Notes: generated by a model from the sequence alone, not told the origin. A stretch of 64,000 nt of DNA from UTCHB3 sp964625575 (GCA_964625575.1 CAZVBQ010000006.1:72349-136348), one strand, 5' to 3'. Numbered from the stretch's first letter, positions 17,035 through 26,159 are shown. Numbers and translations are program-made.

Positions 17035-18816
17035 ATGCAGCAACCCGGTGATTTTATCATTGATCTCGACGATCGTCTCAGGATAAAGAGCATCGAAGAG
17101 AAGGGACGGGAGAAAAGAATACCAGCAGAGCGACTCCACGGTAGGAATTTCAGGGAGGTTTTTCATCCAACCACGGGCGGCAGGCTTTTGGATATGGAAC
17201 ATGTGCAGAAGGAAGGGTACTCAGGCAACTTTCTTTCTGAAGAGATCAAGTGCGACGGAATGTTCATCAGACTTCTTCCAAAAGAAGAGGGGCTGACAGC
17301 GTGGGGATTTTTCTACACATTCACTCACCATGAGATAAGTGACCCCGGATTGAAGGAGATACTTTCACTTCACACCGACATTGAGTTTTTTATCTGGAAG
17401 AATCCTGATCTTTCAAACCCCGGTAGTGAAATAAGTTTCAGTGAACAGGTAGAGAAAATAACGGGCTACACACCCACTGAGTTAAACCAGATGCAGGGAA
17501 AGCTTTTCTCGATAGTGCACCGGGGAGATGTAACCCAGGTTCTCAGAGCCCTGAATGAAACCAAGAACAACCACGCCCAGTCGAAACTGAAACTCGAATA
17601 CCGGCTTGTTACCAAGAGCGGCGATGTTATCTGGGTGGCTGAATATTGCCACATCAGACGGAACTTAAAGGGCGAAGCGGAAAGCATGACCGGTATAGTG
17701 AATGATATTACCAGACTTAAACTCCGCCAGTTCAACCTTGAAGAGTCGGAAGTGGCTCTAAGGCAATTGAATGATTCAAAAGACCGCTTTATCAATATCC
17801 TTTCCCACGACCTGAGAGGACCCTACACAAGCATTCTGGGCTTTGCAGAGATACTTCTAAATGAACCTGATCTTCCCGAACACGAGAAGATCGAGTATCT
17901 CACTTACATTTACGAAGCTTCGGTTAACCAGCTCCAGTTCATCAATTATCTTCTCGACTGGTCGAGGCTCCGCACGGGCAAAATAAAACCCGAGTTTCAG
18001 CGCCTTCCCGTGCACGCTCTCGTGCACAACTGTGTTTCGAACCTGACGGGTAACGCGATCAGAAAGAACATAGAGATAGTGATCAATGTGCCGCTTGACC
18101 TCCACGTTCAGGCCGACGAAAGGCTCGCCGCGCAGGCGATTGTGAACCTCTTGAACAATGCCATCAAGTTCTCTTATGAGAACAGCAAAATAGAGGTTAC
18201 AGCCGGTCTGTTCAATATCAGGCAGGTGGAATTTGTAGTGAAGGATCACGGTATGGGTATGACCCAGGAGGAGCAGGCAAGCTTGTTCAGCCTCGATAAA
18301 TTTGTCTCGAAAGAGGGTTCTAAAGGTGAAAAGGGGAGCGGATTCGGGCTCACCCTTGTTAAGGAGATAGTTGAAAAACATGGTGGAGAGATCTGGTTCT
18401 ACTCGGAAGAAGACAACGGAAGCGAGTTCCACTTCACCCTGCCGGTTCCGGCAAACACGATCATGATAATTGACCCTGACCCCGGCGTGGAAGGTTCGCT
18501 TAGATCAATTATGGTGAACGAATTCAGGGACTATGAGGTTGTGGCTGTTGAAAACGGTTATGAGGCAATAGATATTTTGAAGGAAAGCGCCCCGGCGCTT
18601 ATAATTGCCGACAAGAACATGCCCCTCATGTCGTGCGATCAGTTTATCGACTCGGTGAACCCGGCCGACAGCCACTTCAAAACTCCGATAATCCTTGTTG
18701 AGGCAGGTGAGCTTGACAATCCTCACAACATGGGTGACCGGGGTGTGAAAGCGCTGCTTCGATCACCCTTGAGCAAAAGCGAATTATTAACGACAATTCG
18801 ATCAATAATCAATTAA
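17035..18816 (+). CDS. PAS hybrid histidine kinase with an atypical C-terminal receiver domain
   Basis: 593 residues without membrane helices. Residues about 1-100 are an unassigned sensory region. A PAS/PAC domain covers about 110-230 (ITGYTPTELNQMQG, ITRLKLRQ). The H-box is NILSHDLRGPYTSI with His258, the N-box is VNLLNNAIKFSYEN, and the G-boxes are DHGMGM and GSGFGLTLVKEI. A receiver-like domain covers about 475-593. It keeps IDPDP and the phospho-acceptor Asp in IIADKNMP. The usual Thr/Ser is Glu (PIILVEAGE) and the conserved Lys before Pro is Ser (LLRSPLS). It probably signals in the cytoplasm; no partner regulator is nearby. Confidence 0.88.
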   Translation: MQQPGDFIIDLDDRLRIKSIEEKGREKRIPAERLHGRNFREVFHPTTGGRLLDMEHVQKEGYSGNFLSEEIKCDGMFIRLLPKEEGLTAWGFFYTFTHHEISDPGLKEILSLHTDIEFFIWKNPDLSNPGSEISFSEQVEKITGYTPTELNQMQGKLFSIVHRGDVTQVLRALNETKNNHAQSKLKLEYRLVTKSGDVIWVAEYCHIRRNLKGEAESMTGIVNDITRLKLRQFNLEESEVALRQLNDSKDRFINILSHDLRGPYTSILGFAEILLNEPDLPEHEKIEYLTYIYEASVNQLQFINYLLDWSRLRTGKIKPEFQRLPVHALVHNCVSNLTGNAIRKNIEIVINVPLDLHVQADERLAAQAIVNLLNNAIKFSYENSKIEVTAGLFNIRQVEFVVKDHGMGMTQEEQASLFSLDKFVSKEGSKGEKGSGFGLTLVKEIVEKHGGEIWFYSEEDNGSEFHFTLPVPANTIMIIDPDPGVEGSLRSIMVNEFRDYEVVAVENGYEAIDILKESAPALIIADKNMPLMSCDQFIDSVNPADSHFKTPIILVEAGELDNPHNMGDRGVKALLRSPLSKSELLTTIRSIIN

Positions 18817-18843
18817 TTGCATTAACTAAAAAGGCATTCAGGC

Positions 18844-19614
18844 ATGAAAAAATCACAACTTTTTTACTCACTTCTGGCTTTCTTCCTGCTGTTTCAGTTT
18901 CAGGGTGTTAACGCGCAAGACTGGAAGAAACTTGTTGATGAGGGTGACAAACTGGCGTTGAAGCAGTTCAAGAACAACGACGCTCTAAAGAAATTCGAAG
19001 AAGCCAACAAACTTTCGAAGAACAACTGGGAGATACTCTGGCGTTTGAGCAGAACATACGTTGATATCGGTGAACATTCGGGTGCCAATTCACAGCTTTC
19101 ATACTTCGAGAAGGCCGAAAGCTTCGCGTCTCAGGCAATTAAATTAGCTTCAGACAAATCGATCAATTATCTGAGGCGCGCGATCGCGAAGGGCAGGATC
19201 GCCCTCTACAAGAACGTCTTCAGCGCCGCGGGTCTGGTTAACGATGTAAAAGCTGACGTTGAAAAAGCGATCGCTCTCGGAAATGGCGGCAGCGAAGTGC
19301 AGGCAACTGCTCACTACGTGCTCGGAAGGACCCACAACAAGCTTTGCGAAAAACCATACATCTTCCGCGCACCTCTCGGTCTGGGATGGGGTGATATCGA
19401 TGTGGCAATAAAAGAGCTCAACACCGCGATCAAACTCCGTCCGAACTTCAGGATGTTCCACCTCGAGATCGCCAAGGCTTATATCGAGAACGACCAGTAC
19501 GACAAAGCCCGTACCCATCTGAACAAGATCCCCGGCATCCCCTTCCTCGATGAAGATGACGCCACCGTTCTCGCAGAATCGAAAAAGCTTCTCGCTGAGA
19601 TAAAAGGGAAGTGA
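18844..19614 (+). CDS. Exported TPR protein
   Basis: 256 residues with a Sec signal peptide ending in VNAQ (cleavage about residue 24). The mature part is made of tetratricopeptide-like helical pairs: KFEEANKLSKNNWEILWRLS, then IKLASDKSINYLRRAIAKG, and IKLRPNFRMFHLEIAKAYIE near residue 200. Spacing and the NNWEILWRLSRTY segment recall the RMDN (regulator of microtubule dynamics)-like TPR group that is widespread in this phylum. It follows the hybrid kinase by 27 bp and may share its transcript. The function is unknown. Confidence 0.72.
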   Translation: MKKSQLFYSLLAFFLLFQFQGVNAQDWKKLVDEGDKLALKQFKNNDALKKFEEANKLSKNNWEILWRLSRTYVDIGEHSGANSQLSYFEKAESFASQAIKLASDKSINYLRRAIAKGRIALYKNVFSAAGLVNDVKADVEKAIALGNGGSEVQATAHYVLGRTHNKLCEKPYIFRAPLGLGWGDIDVAIKELNTAIKLRPNFRMFHLEIAKAYIENDQYDKARTHLNKIPGIPFLDEDDATVLAESKKLLAEIKGK

Positions 19615-19732
19615 GTTTTAGTGGTGAGTGGTTAGAGGTTAGTGGTCAGTTATGAGTTATGAGTGATGAGCGATGAGTGATGAGCCTTGCTCAGTGGTTA
19701 GAGGTCAGAGGTCAGCTCGCCCAAACCCCAAA

Positions 19733-19984
19733 CCGCCGCTGGCGGACCAAACCCCAATCCGCCTGCGGCGGACTAAACCCCAATCCGCCTGCGGCGGACC
19801 AAACCCTAAACCCCTAACACTTAACATTTNNNNNNNNNNNNNNNNNNNNNNNNNNNNNNNNNNNNNNNNNNNNNNNNNNNNNNNNNNNNNNNNNNNNNNN
19901 NNNNNNNNNNNNNNNNNNNNNNNNNNNNNAAACCCCAATCCGCCTGCGGCGGACCAAACCCTAAACCCCTAACACTTAACATTT
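19733..19984. repeat. TCCGCCTGCGGCGGA hairpin repeats on both sides of a 100-N gap
   Basis: Units beginning AAACCCCAATCCGCC are repeated before the gap. The last 55 bp before the gap (19775-19829) are identical to the first 55 bp after it (19930-19984). The N run is 19830-19929, exactly 100, a conventional scaffold gap of unknown true size. Confidence 0.9.
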
Positions 19985-20021
19985 AAAAAAGGCTGTCTCA
20001 AAAACGGGCAGCCTTTTTTTT
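19985..20021 (+). terminator. Rho-independent terminator
   Basis: AAAAAAGGCTG pairs with CAGCCTTTTTT around the loop TCTCAAAAACGGG and is followed by T's. Its core is almost identical to the terminators at 6998 and 33480. It separates the TPR gene from the sirtuin gene. Confidence 0.9.
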
Positions 20022-20107
20022 ATTGGGAAAATATCACTTTTTGAAAGGGGTAACATTATTATTTTAGGAGTTTGAAATTATGGTTTTACGGGAGATACGA
20101 AACCTGA

Positions 20108-20860
20108 ATGTCTGATGAAATAAAAATTCCAAGGGAGTTGATCGACAAACTCGCGGATTCGCGGAAGTTGGTTTTCTTTACGGGTTCCGGTGTTAGCGCC
20201 GAGAGCGGAATCCCCACGTTCAGAGGGGATGACGGTCTCTGGAAGCGTTTCAGCGCGCAGGAACTCGCGAACTTCGATTCTTTTATGCGGAACCCAGATC
20301 TTGTCTGGGAGTGGTACCAGTACCGCCGGCGGATCATACACGATTCGCGTCCGAACGCGGGACACCACGCTTTGGTCAACTTCGAAAAATTCTTTGATGT
20401 TACAATTGTCACCCAGAATGTTGACGATCTGCATCAGAGAGCCGGCAGTTCACGAGTGCTTGAACTTCACGGCAACATTACCAGAAACAAGTGTGTAGAA
20501 TGTGGTAAATTTTATAATGGCGACATCAACCTTGATGAAGTGCACCCGCCTCACTGCGCGTGTGGCGGCTTGATCAGACCCGATGTGGTTTGGTTCGGTG
20601 AGAACCTGCCAGAAGGTGTTTATGAACAAGCTGAAGAAAGGTGCGAATCATGCGACATGATGTTCGTGATCGGAACCTCCGGTGTGGTGTATCCCGCGGC
20701 ACTTCTGCCATCCGCCGCGCTTTCATCAGGTGCGATCGTGGTTGACGTGAACATCGATGAAGCCGACCACCATCACGGCAAGCGATACTTCATTAAGGGG
20801 AGATCCGGTGAAGTGCTGCCGGTGCTTTTCGAGCACGTCAAGCGGCTTAAGGAATTTTGA
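20108..20860 (+). CDS. cobB: NAD-dependent protein deacylase, class III sirtuin
   Basis: 250 residues. Removes acyl groups from lysines using NAD+, releasing nicotinamide and O-acyl-ADP-ribose. Visible motifs: FFTGSGVSAESGIPTFRG (NAD site), TQNVDDLHQRAG, the catalytic His in LELHGNITR, zinc ligands CVECG and CACGG, and GTSGVVYPAA. The W-Y-Q-Y-R-R stretch holds the Tyr-x-x-Arg pair that makes SIRT5/CobB-type enzymes favour succinyl or malonyl lysine, so desuccinylase activity is inferred. The stop codon overlaps the radA start (TTGA), which indicates coupling. Confidence 0.93.
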   Translation: MSDEIKIPRELIDKLADSRKLVFFTGSGVSAESGIPTFRGDDGLWKRFSAQELANFDSFMRNPDLVWEWYQYRRRIIHDSRPNAGHHALVNFEKFFDVTIVTQNVDDLHQRAGSSRVLELHGNITRNKCVECGKFYNGDINLDEVHPPHCACGGLIRPDVVWFGENLPEGVYEQAEERCESCDMMFVIGTSGVVYPAALLPSAALSSGAIVVDVNIDEADHHHGKRYFIKGRSGEVLPVLFEHVKRLKEF

Positions 20861-22200
20861 AAAAAGAGAAAACAAAATTCGTCTGTTCCTCATGCGGCTA
20901 CGAAAGCATCCGCTGGCTCGGCAAGTGCCCCGAGTGTGACTCGTGGAACACTTTCGCTGAGGAAGTGGTGGCTAAAACTGAACCCGCCGCCAGAAAAAGC
21001 TATTCCGGCGATCTGAACATGGGGCGGCTGAACAAGATAGAATCTTCCACCATCAAGCGGTTCTCTTCGGGAATTGGTGAGCTCGACCGTACTTTGGGTG
21101 GAGGATTCGTGCCCGGTTCCGTCATCCTTCTCGGAGGTGAGCCGGGGATTGGCAAATCGACCATCCTTCTGCAATCGCTCGAAGCGCTTCAAAAACCGTC
21201 GCTTTACGTTACGGGCGAGGAGTCGCTTCAACAGATCAAAATGAGGGCGGAGCGGCTCGGCGTCACCTCAGATCTGATCACCATTCTCGCGGAAACCGAC
21301 ATTTCCAAAATCCTTGCCGCGATTGATCAGACCGATCCGCAGCTTTTTGTAATTGACTCGATCCAGACAGTGAACAACCCCGAACTGATGAGCTCGCCGG
21401 GAACGGTCTCGCAGATCCGTGAATCGGCGTACGCGCTGATGGAGAACGCGAAGAAAACGAACAGAACCGCGGTTATAATCGGGCACGTGACAAAAGAGGG
21501 CTCGCTCGCCGGACCGAAAATACTCGAGCACATGGTTGATACCGTACTGCAATTCGAGGGGGACAGCAACAACCTTTTCCGGATCATCCGCGCCGTGAAG
21601 AACCGTTTTGGCTCTTCCAATGAGATAGGCGTGTTTGAAATGCAGGGGAGCGGACTGAAAGAGGTGCTTAACCCTTCGGGAGTCTTCCTGAACGAGGATA
21701 ACCGGGTAAATTCGGGGAGTTGCATAACCGCTGTTTTCGAAGGTACTCGCGCCATACTCACAGAAGTGCAGGCGCTTGTTGTTCCGTCTTATTTTGGGAA
21801 TCCCTCAAGGATCACAAGCGGTTTCGACCAGAGGAAGCTCTCGATACTGCTCGCGGTTCTCGAAAAGCGCGCGCGGATAAACCTTTCAAACAAAAACGTT
21901 TTTATAAATGTATCGGGGGGAATGCGGATCGATGAACCTGCTTCCGACCTTCCGATCTGTTTGAGCATAATCTCCTCCGCGCACGAAAAACCGCTCCCTC
22001 CGGGGCTGATCGTGATCGGCGAAGTTGGTCTCGGCGGCGAGATACGTGGGGTATCACAGATCGTCTCCCGTCTGAAGGAATCGGAGAAACTCGGCTTTTC
22101 TTCGGCTATAATTCCCAAACCAAATTTTGCAGAAGCAAAAGGGAAAACGGGACTGAAGATCAGGGCGGTTTCAACCGTTGAGGAGGCCGTGCAGCTTTAA
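20857..22200 (+). CDS. radA: DNA repair protein RadA
   Basis: 447 residues. RadA is a RecA-like helicase that drives branch migration of recombination intermediates. In order: zinc finger CSSCGYESIRWLGKCPEC at the N-terminus, Walker A GGEPGIGKST near residue 88, the RadA-specific KNRFG motif (KNRFGSSNEIGVFEM), and a Lon-like C-terminal domain with SGGMRIDEPASDLP. Initiation at the TTG at 20857 is supported by AAGGA just upstream and by the zinc finger beginning only 11 residues later. It overlaps the sirtuin gene by 4 bp. Confidence 0.96.
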   Translation: MKKEKTKFVCSSCGYESIRWLGKCPECDSWNTFAEEVVAKTEPAARKSYSGDLNMGRLNKIESSTIKRFSSGIGELDRTLGGGFVPGSVILLGGEPGIGKSTILLQSLEALQKPSLYVTGEESLQQIKMRAERLGVTSDLITILAETDISKILAAIDQTDPQLFVIDSIQTVNNPELMSSPGTVSQIRESAYALMENAKKTNRTAVIIGHVTKEGSLAGPKILEHMVDTVLQFEGDSNNLFRIIRAVKNRFGSSNEIGVFEMQGSGLKEVLNPSGVFLNEDNRVNSGSCITAVFEGTRAILTEVQALVVPSYFGNPSRITSGFDQRKLSILLAVLEKRARINLSNKNVFINVSGGMRIDEPASDLPICLSIISSAHEKPLPPGLIVIGEVGLGGEIRGVSQIVSRLKESEKLGFSSAIIPKPNFAEAKGKTGLKIRAVSTVEEAVQL

Positions 22201-22314
22201 ATGTTAAGTGTTAGGTGTTAAGTGTTATTTGTCGGGGAGTGAGGGGATCAGGAGTGAATGTGACGCGGGAATGAGACAGATGAAAAGATTAAGCCACAAT
22301 ATGAGTACGATTAG

Positions 22315-23424
22315 ATGCAGAATGATTTTTCCGGAACCGGAGAAGCAATAGCCAGCAAAGGCCAGACAGATAAATTCAGGATGATCGCGGAGAACTCCAG
22401 CGATGTAATAATGCGGTTTGACCGTGAGTGCAGGCACCTTTACACAAATCCCGCTGCCAGTCGTGTTTTTGGGTTCTCGCCCGAAGAGTTTCTCGGCAAA
22501 AATCATCAGGAGCTTGGTTTCTCAAAAGAGGAGTATGAGTTCTGGGACAGCTTGATACTCAAGGTTTTTGAGACCGGGAAGCCGCACAAGGAAGTGGTAC
22601 CGATCTTCGAAGGTTCTATGCATGTTGACTGGATCATTGAACCCGAATTCGATGAAAATGGCGAGGTGGTCTCTGTTCTCAGCATCACGAGGGACGTCAC
22701 CGATCTAATCAAACTCAACAAAAACCTCGAAGCCGCCAACAGCGAGCTTGAAAAATTCTTCTCGATCATAGCCCACGATCTGAGAAGCCCCTTCTTTGGA
22801 TTCCTGAGCCTCAGCCGTTTGATCGTCGAAGAGTTTGAAGAGCTTACGAAGGAAGAGTTAATGGAAATGCAGGTTTCATTGGTGGAAAGCGCTGACCGTA
22901 CCTACACGCTATTGACCGGGCTTCTCGACTGGGCGGTTTTCAGACGCGGCGGCATGGAGTTTGAGCCAGCACTTCTTGATCTTAATTCCGTGGTGATTGA
23001 AGCCTCGGAATCCCTGGGGAGTACGATCCGCACCAAGGGGATTGACCTGGAGATACTGATCGATCAGGGTGTCACCGTGATGGGCGACCGGAAGATGGTG
23101 TCATCGGTTATCTCAAACCTTCTTACCAACGCGATAAAATTCACTCCCACCGGTGGAAGAGTGAGGGTCTCATCCTTCAGTTCCAATGATAACCGCACAG
23201 TGATCAAGATCAGTGATACCGGCATCGGAATCCCTGAAAGAATGATAGGCAAACTCTTCAAAATGGCGGAAAAAACCGGCAGAAAAGGGACAAACGGCGA
23301 AGCAACCACCGGACTTGGCCTGCTCCTCTGCAAAGAATTTACTGAAAAGATGGAAGGCACCATCTCCGTGGAAAGCCGCGAAGGCGAAGGCACCACCTTC
23401 ACTGTTGAACTTCCGGCGGGTTAA
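22315..23424 (+). CDS. Soluble PAS histidine kinase
   Basis: 369 residues, no membrane helix. A PAS domain covers about 20-130 (DVIMRFDRECRHLYTNPAAS, then VFGFSPEEF). HisKA follows with H-box FFSIIAHDLRSPFFGF (His154). HATPase_c has N-box VISNLLTNAIKFTPTGG, DTGIGIP and GLGLLLCKEF. The closing TVELP motif is complete. No response regulator is adjacent. It resembles the other two kinases in the window in core sequence (HDLRSP), suggesting a paralogous group with diverged sensors. The upstream 114 bp contain G/T-rich low-complexity sequence. Confidence 0.9.
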   Translation: MQNDFSGTGEAIASKGQTDKFRMIAENSSDVIMRFDRECRHLYTNPAASRVFGFSPEEFLGKNHQELGFSKEEYEFWDSLILKVFETGKPHKEVVPIFEGSMHVDWIIEPEFDENGEVVSVLSITRDVTDLIKLNKNLEAANSELEKFFSIIAHDLRSPFFGFLSLSRLIVEEFEELTKEELMEMQVSLVESADRTYTLLTGLLDWAVFRRGGMEFEPALLDLNSVVIEASESLGSTIRTKGIDLEILIDQGVTVMGDRKMVSSVISNLLTNAIKFTPTGGRVRVSSFSSNDNRTVIKISDTGIGIPERMIGKLFKMAEKTGRKGTNGEATTGLGLLLCKEFTEKMEGTISVESREGEGTTFTVELPAG

Positions 23425-23462
23425 CTGTTTACCCACTGTTATAAAAAGAGAGGACATTCCAT

Positions 23463-23580
23463 ACCCGGACAAATCCGCAATTGGAATGCAGAATTGTCCA
23501 CATAGCCGGACAAATCCGCAGTCAGAGTGCAGAATTGTCTACATAGCCGGACAAATCCGCAGTGGGATGTAAATTTTGTT
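23463..23580. repeat. 41-bp tandem repeat, nearly three copies
   Basis: Units begin at 23463, 23504 and 23545 with the core CCGGACAAATCCGCA, followed by a more variable 7-8 bp and then TGCAGAATTGT. The third copy is truncated and degenerate. It lies between the convergent PAS kinase and secreted-protein genes. There are no unique spacers, so it is not a CRISPR array. Confidence 0.85.
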
Positions 23581-23634
23581 TAAGATCGGGGATTAAAGAA
23601 GATCAGGATTAGGAATCTCAGGCTTGCAAGAAGA

Positions 23635-24900
23635 TCAGGTTTTCTGCTTTTTCTTCTTTGCCGCGGGGAAGAGAATGTTGTTCAGGATCAAGCGGTAGCC
23701 GGGTGAATTCTTGTAGAGATTAAGGTCAGTCGGGGGATCGGAGACTGCGTGCTGATAGTCTTCGGGGTCGTGCCCGCCGTAGAAAGTGAAGAAACCCCTG
23801 CCGAATGTACCGTGGAGGTACTTCAACTGGTCGGTGTCTTTCCGCTCGCCGAGAACAATAACCGATTTTTTGACGCGGTTGCGGCGGAACATTGTGGTCT
23901 GTCCCATGAACCCTTTCACCACGTTTGTATGGCATTGCGTGAGCATCGTGGGGATGGGATCGTACTTCGCCGAGAACTCGAAGAGTGTGAAATAGTCGTT
24001 CCCGAAATCAAGGATCTCGGTGGGCTGAATGTCGATATCGCTGTACTCGTAAACGTAAGGGTTCTGTTCGAGGATGAAGTCGGTGAAAGCGATGGTTTTG
24101 GAGAAATCAAGCTTCGACTGGGCACCGGGATCAGCGCCATCACCATCGAACATCTGCGCGGCAATATCGGTACTTTCAGCAGCGAGGGCGATATCGTATG
24201 AGTCGGTGGCAGAGCACATCGCGAAGAGGAACCCGCCCGAAGAGACGAAATTCTTGATCATTTTCGCCACGTCAAGCATCATTTTCGAAACCTTCTTATA
24301 GCCAAGCCTTTGGGCGTCGGCTTCATATCTCCGCTGGTTTTCTATGTACCACTGCGCGTTGGCGTATGAGGCGTAAAACTTTCCGTATTGCCCCGTGAAA
24401 TCCTCATGGTGGAGGTGCAACCAGTCATATTTGGCAAGATCGCCACGGAGTATTTCTTCATTCCAGAATTTATCGTAGGGAATACCCGCGTACTCAAGCG
24501 CGAGAGTAACCGCGTCATCCCACGGGTGAAAGCCGGGGGGAACGTAAACCGCCACTTTCGGGGCCTTCTCCATCCGCACCACATCCATGTTCTGATCTTC
24601 CCGCTGTACAAAAGAGTAGATGTCAACTGCGGCGGCGGGGTCAAGCTCCTCGAAATATACTCCCTGAAGTCGGCAGTCGAGCACCACTTCATCCGACCGG
24701 TCGATGGCAAAAGAGCCGCCACGGTAGTTCAGAAGCCAGTCGGCAAAGTAACCTTTGGCGAGGGCACGGTAAGTAACGCCATAAGCGCGGAGGTGGTCGG
24801 TCTGGCTCAGGTCCATCGGAATAAGTATCTTGCTCTGTCCCTGAAGATCAGAGAATATCAGAAGCAGAAGAAGTATCGCGATCGACCTGAGCCGGTGCAT
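23635..24900 (-). CDS. Exported protein of unknown function (family often mislabelled asparagine synthetase B)
   Basis: 421 residues from the ATG at 24900; an earlier in-frame start inside clpX would add 26 residues before the signal peptide. The signal peptide is MHRLRSIAILLLLLIFSDLQ, with the mature chain starting near QSKILIPMDLSQTDHLRAYG. The pattern I-P-M-D-x-x-Q-x-x-H-L-x-A-Y-G and WLLNYRGGSF marks a Bacteroidota/Ignavibacteria family that, from memory, databases often call asparagine synthetase B. No synthetase or PP-loop motif is visible. The Ser/Gly-rich FVSSGGFLFAMCSATDS resembles a glutamine-amidotransferase-like or ThuA-like fold. It starts 2 bp after clpX. Confidence 0.7.
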   Translation of the reverse strand: MHRLRSIAILLLLLIFSDLQGQSKILIPMDLSQTDHLRAYGVTYRALAKGYFADWLLNYRGGSFAIDRSDEVVLDCRLQGVYFEELDPAAAVDIYSFVQREDQNMDVVRMEKAPKVAVYVPPGFHPWDDAVTLALEYAGIPYDKFWNEEILRGDLAKYDWLHLHHEDFTGQYGKFYASYANAQWYIENQRRYEADAQRLGYKKVSKMMLDVAKMIKNFVSSGGFLFAMCSATDSYDIALAAESTDIAAQMFDGDGADPGAQSKLDFSKTIAFTDFILEQNPYVYEYSDIDIQPTEILDFGNDYFTLFEFSAKYDPIPTMLTQCHTNVVKGFMGQTTMFRRNRVKKSVIVLGERKDTDQLKYLHGTFGRGFFTFYGGHDPEDYQHAVSDPPTDLNLYKNSPGYRLILNNILFPAAKKKKQKT

Positions 24901-24902
24901 TG

Positions 24903-26153
24903 TCAGGCGGATTTTTTCTCTCTTTCGAGGTAGATCGGTTCGGCACCGTTCAGCACCACATCGCGCGTGATGAGGCATCTGCCCACATCGGTGCGGTCGG
25001 GGAGGTGGAACATTATATCCACCATGAACTCTTCGACTATTGAGCGGAGGGCGCGCGCGCCGGTTTTCCGCTCGATCGCTTTCTGCACGATCGCCTCGAT
25101 TGCGAGAGGATCGAACTCAAGCTCGACATCCTCCATCGCGAACATTTTCTTATACTGTTTAAGAATCGCGTTTTTGGGCTCGAGAAGGATGTTTGCAAGG
25201 GCATCCTTGCTGAGCGAGTGAAGTGGCGCCAGCACGGGGATACGGCCTATAAGCTCGGGGATGAGCCCGAATCTGAGGAGGTCTTCCGGTTTCACCATCC
25301 CGATCAGTTCATCGTCGGTAAGGTGGTTTGTGTCGATAACATCGGCGCCGAAGCCCATTTTGCTCTGGTTAACACGGTTGGCGATTATTTTTTCAATTCC
25401 TTCGAAAGCGCCGCCAACAATGAAGAGGATGTTCTTCGTGTTCACATATATCAGGCTCTGCTCGGGGTGTTTTCTTCCGCCTTTGGGTGGCACGCCGGCG
25501 ACAGTTCCCTCGAGGATTTTCAGAAGTGCCTGCTGAACGCCTTCGCCCGATACGTCACGGGTGATCGAAGAACCTTCCGATTTGCGGGCAATTTTGTCGA
25601 TCTCATCGATATAAACGATACCGCGTTGGGCGCGTTCAAGGTTATAGTCGGCTGCCTGAAGAAGGTGAACGAGCACGGTTTCAACGTCGTCACCTACATA
25701 TCCCGCCTCTGTGATGGTGGTCGCGTCAGCGATCGCGAAGGGGACATCAAGAATTTTTGAAAGTGTTTTGGCGAGCAGGGTCTTCCCGGTACCTGTGGGT
25801 CCGATCAGCATTATATTGCTTTTTTCGATCTCCACGTCACCGAGATTATAGAGGGCATCCTCTTGGTTGATCCTTTTGTAATGGTTGTAGACAGCGACGG
25901 AGAGGGTTTTCTTCGCCCTTTCCTGTCCGATAACGTGTTCGCCGAGGGTGTCGAAGATGAACTTCGGGGTTACATCCATCGGGCGTTTTTGTTTGGGACG
26001 CACGGCGCTGATATTTGAACGTAGGATCTCGACGCTGCTCTCGACGCATATTTCACAAATATATACATCGGGTCCGGCTATCAGGCTTACTTCACCTGAA
26101 TCCCGGCCGCAGAAAGAACAGCGCGCGTTTTTGTTTGAAAGTCGTTTGGACAT
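24903..26153 (-). CDS. clpX: ATP-dependent Clp protease ATP-binding subunit ClpX
   Basis: 416 residues, standard length. AAA+ unfoldase that feeds tagged proteins to ClpP. The N-terminal zinc-binding domain has CSFCGRDSGE and CEICVESS, Walker A is GPTGTGKTLLAKTL, and the pore loop is GYVGDD. Walker B is IVYIDEIDKI, the RKH loop is GGRKHPEQ, and the sensor-2 region is KTGARALRSI. The IGF-type ClpP-binding loop is present as VGGAFEGIE/MGFGAD. ClpP is not in the window. The TPR gene upstream ends 6 bp before, so the three minus-strand genes are likely one operon. Confidence 0.97.
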   Translation of the reverse strand: MSKRLSNKNARCSFCGRDSGEVSLIAGPDVYICEICVESSVEILRSNISAVRPKQKRPMDVTPKFIFDTLGEHVIGQERAKKTLSVAVYNHYKRINQEDALYNLGDVEIEKSNIMLIGPTGTGKTLLAKTLSKILDVPFAIADATTITEAGYVGDDVETVLVHLLQAADYNLERAQRGIVYIDEIDKIARKSEGSSITRDVSGEGVQQALLKILEGTVAGVPPKGGRKHPEQSLIYVNTKNILFIVGGAFEGIEKIIANRVNQSKMGFGADVIDTNHLTDDELIGMVKPEDLLRFGLIPELIGRIPVLAPLHSLSKDALANILLEPKNAILKQYKKMFAMEDVELEFDPLAIEAIVQKAIERKTGARALRSIVEEFMVDIMFHLPDRTDVGRCLITRDVVLNGAEPIYLEREKKSA

Positions 26154-26159
26154 AAAATC

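Larger units (their letters stand above)
19615..20107. other. 493-bp repeat-rich intergenic region with assembly gap
   Basis: Begins with G/T-rich low-complexity sequence (GTGGTTAGAGGT- and GAGTGATGAG-like stretches to about 19715). It continues with TCCGCC-TGC-GGCGGA hairpin repeats, a 100-N gap, a further hairpin repeat and a terminator. No gene is seen. Confidence 0.8.

Noticed and set aside
19673..19972. ORFs running through the N gap
   Set aside because: They are made of repeat sequence and undetermined bases and cannot be coding evidence.
23463..23580. 41-bp repeats as a CRISPR array
   Set aside because: Only three head-to-tail units, the variable part is 7-8 bp, and no separate spacers exist.
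23635..24900. Naming the secreted protein asparagine synthetase B
   Set aside because: Neither an Ntn glutaminase Cys at the N-terminus nor a PP-loop is present; the name is probably a database error.
24388..24933. Plus-strand ORF of 181 residues antisense to the secreted-protein gene
   Set aside because: A shadow of the minus-strand coding sequence, which has a signal peptide and family pattern.
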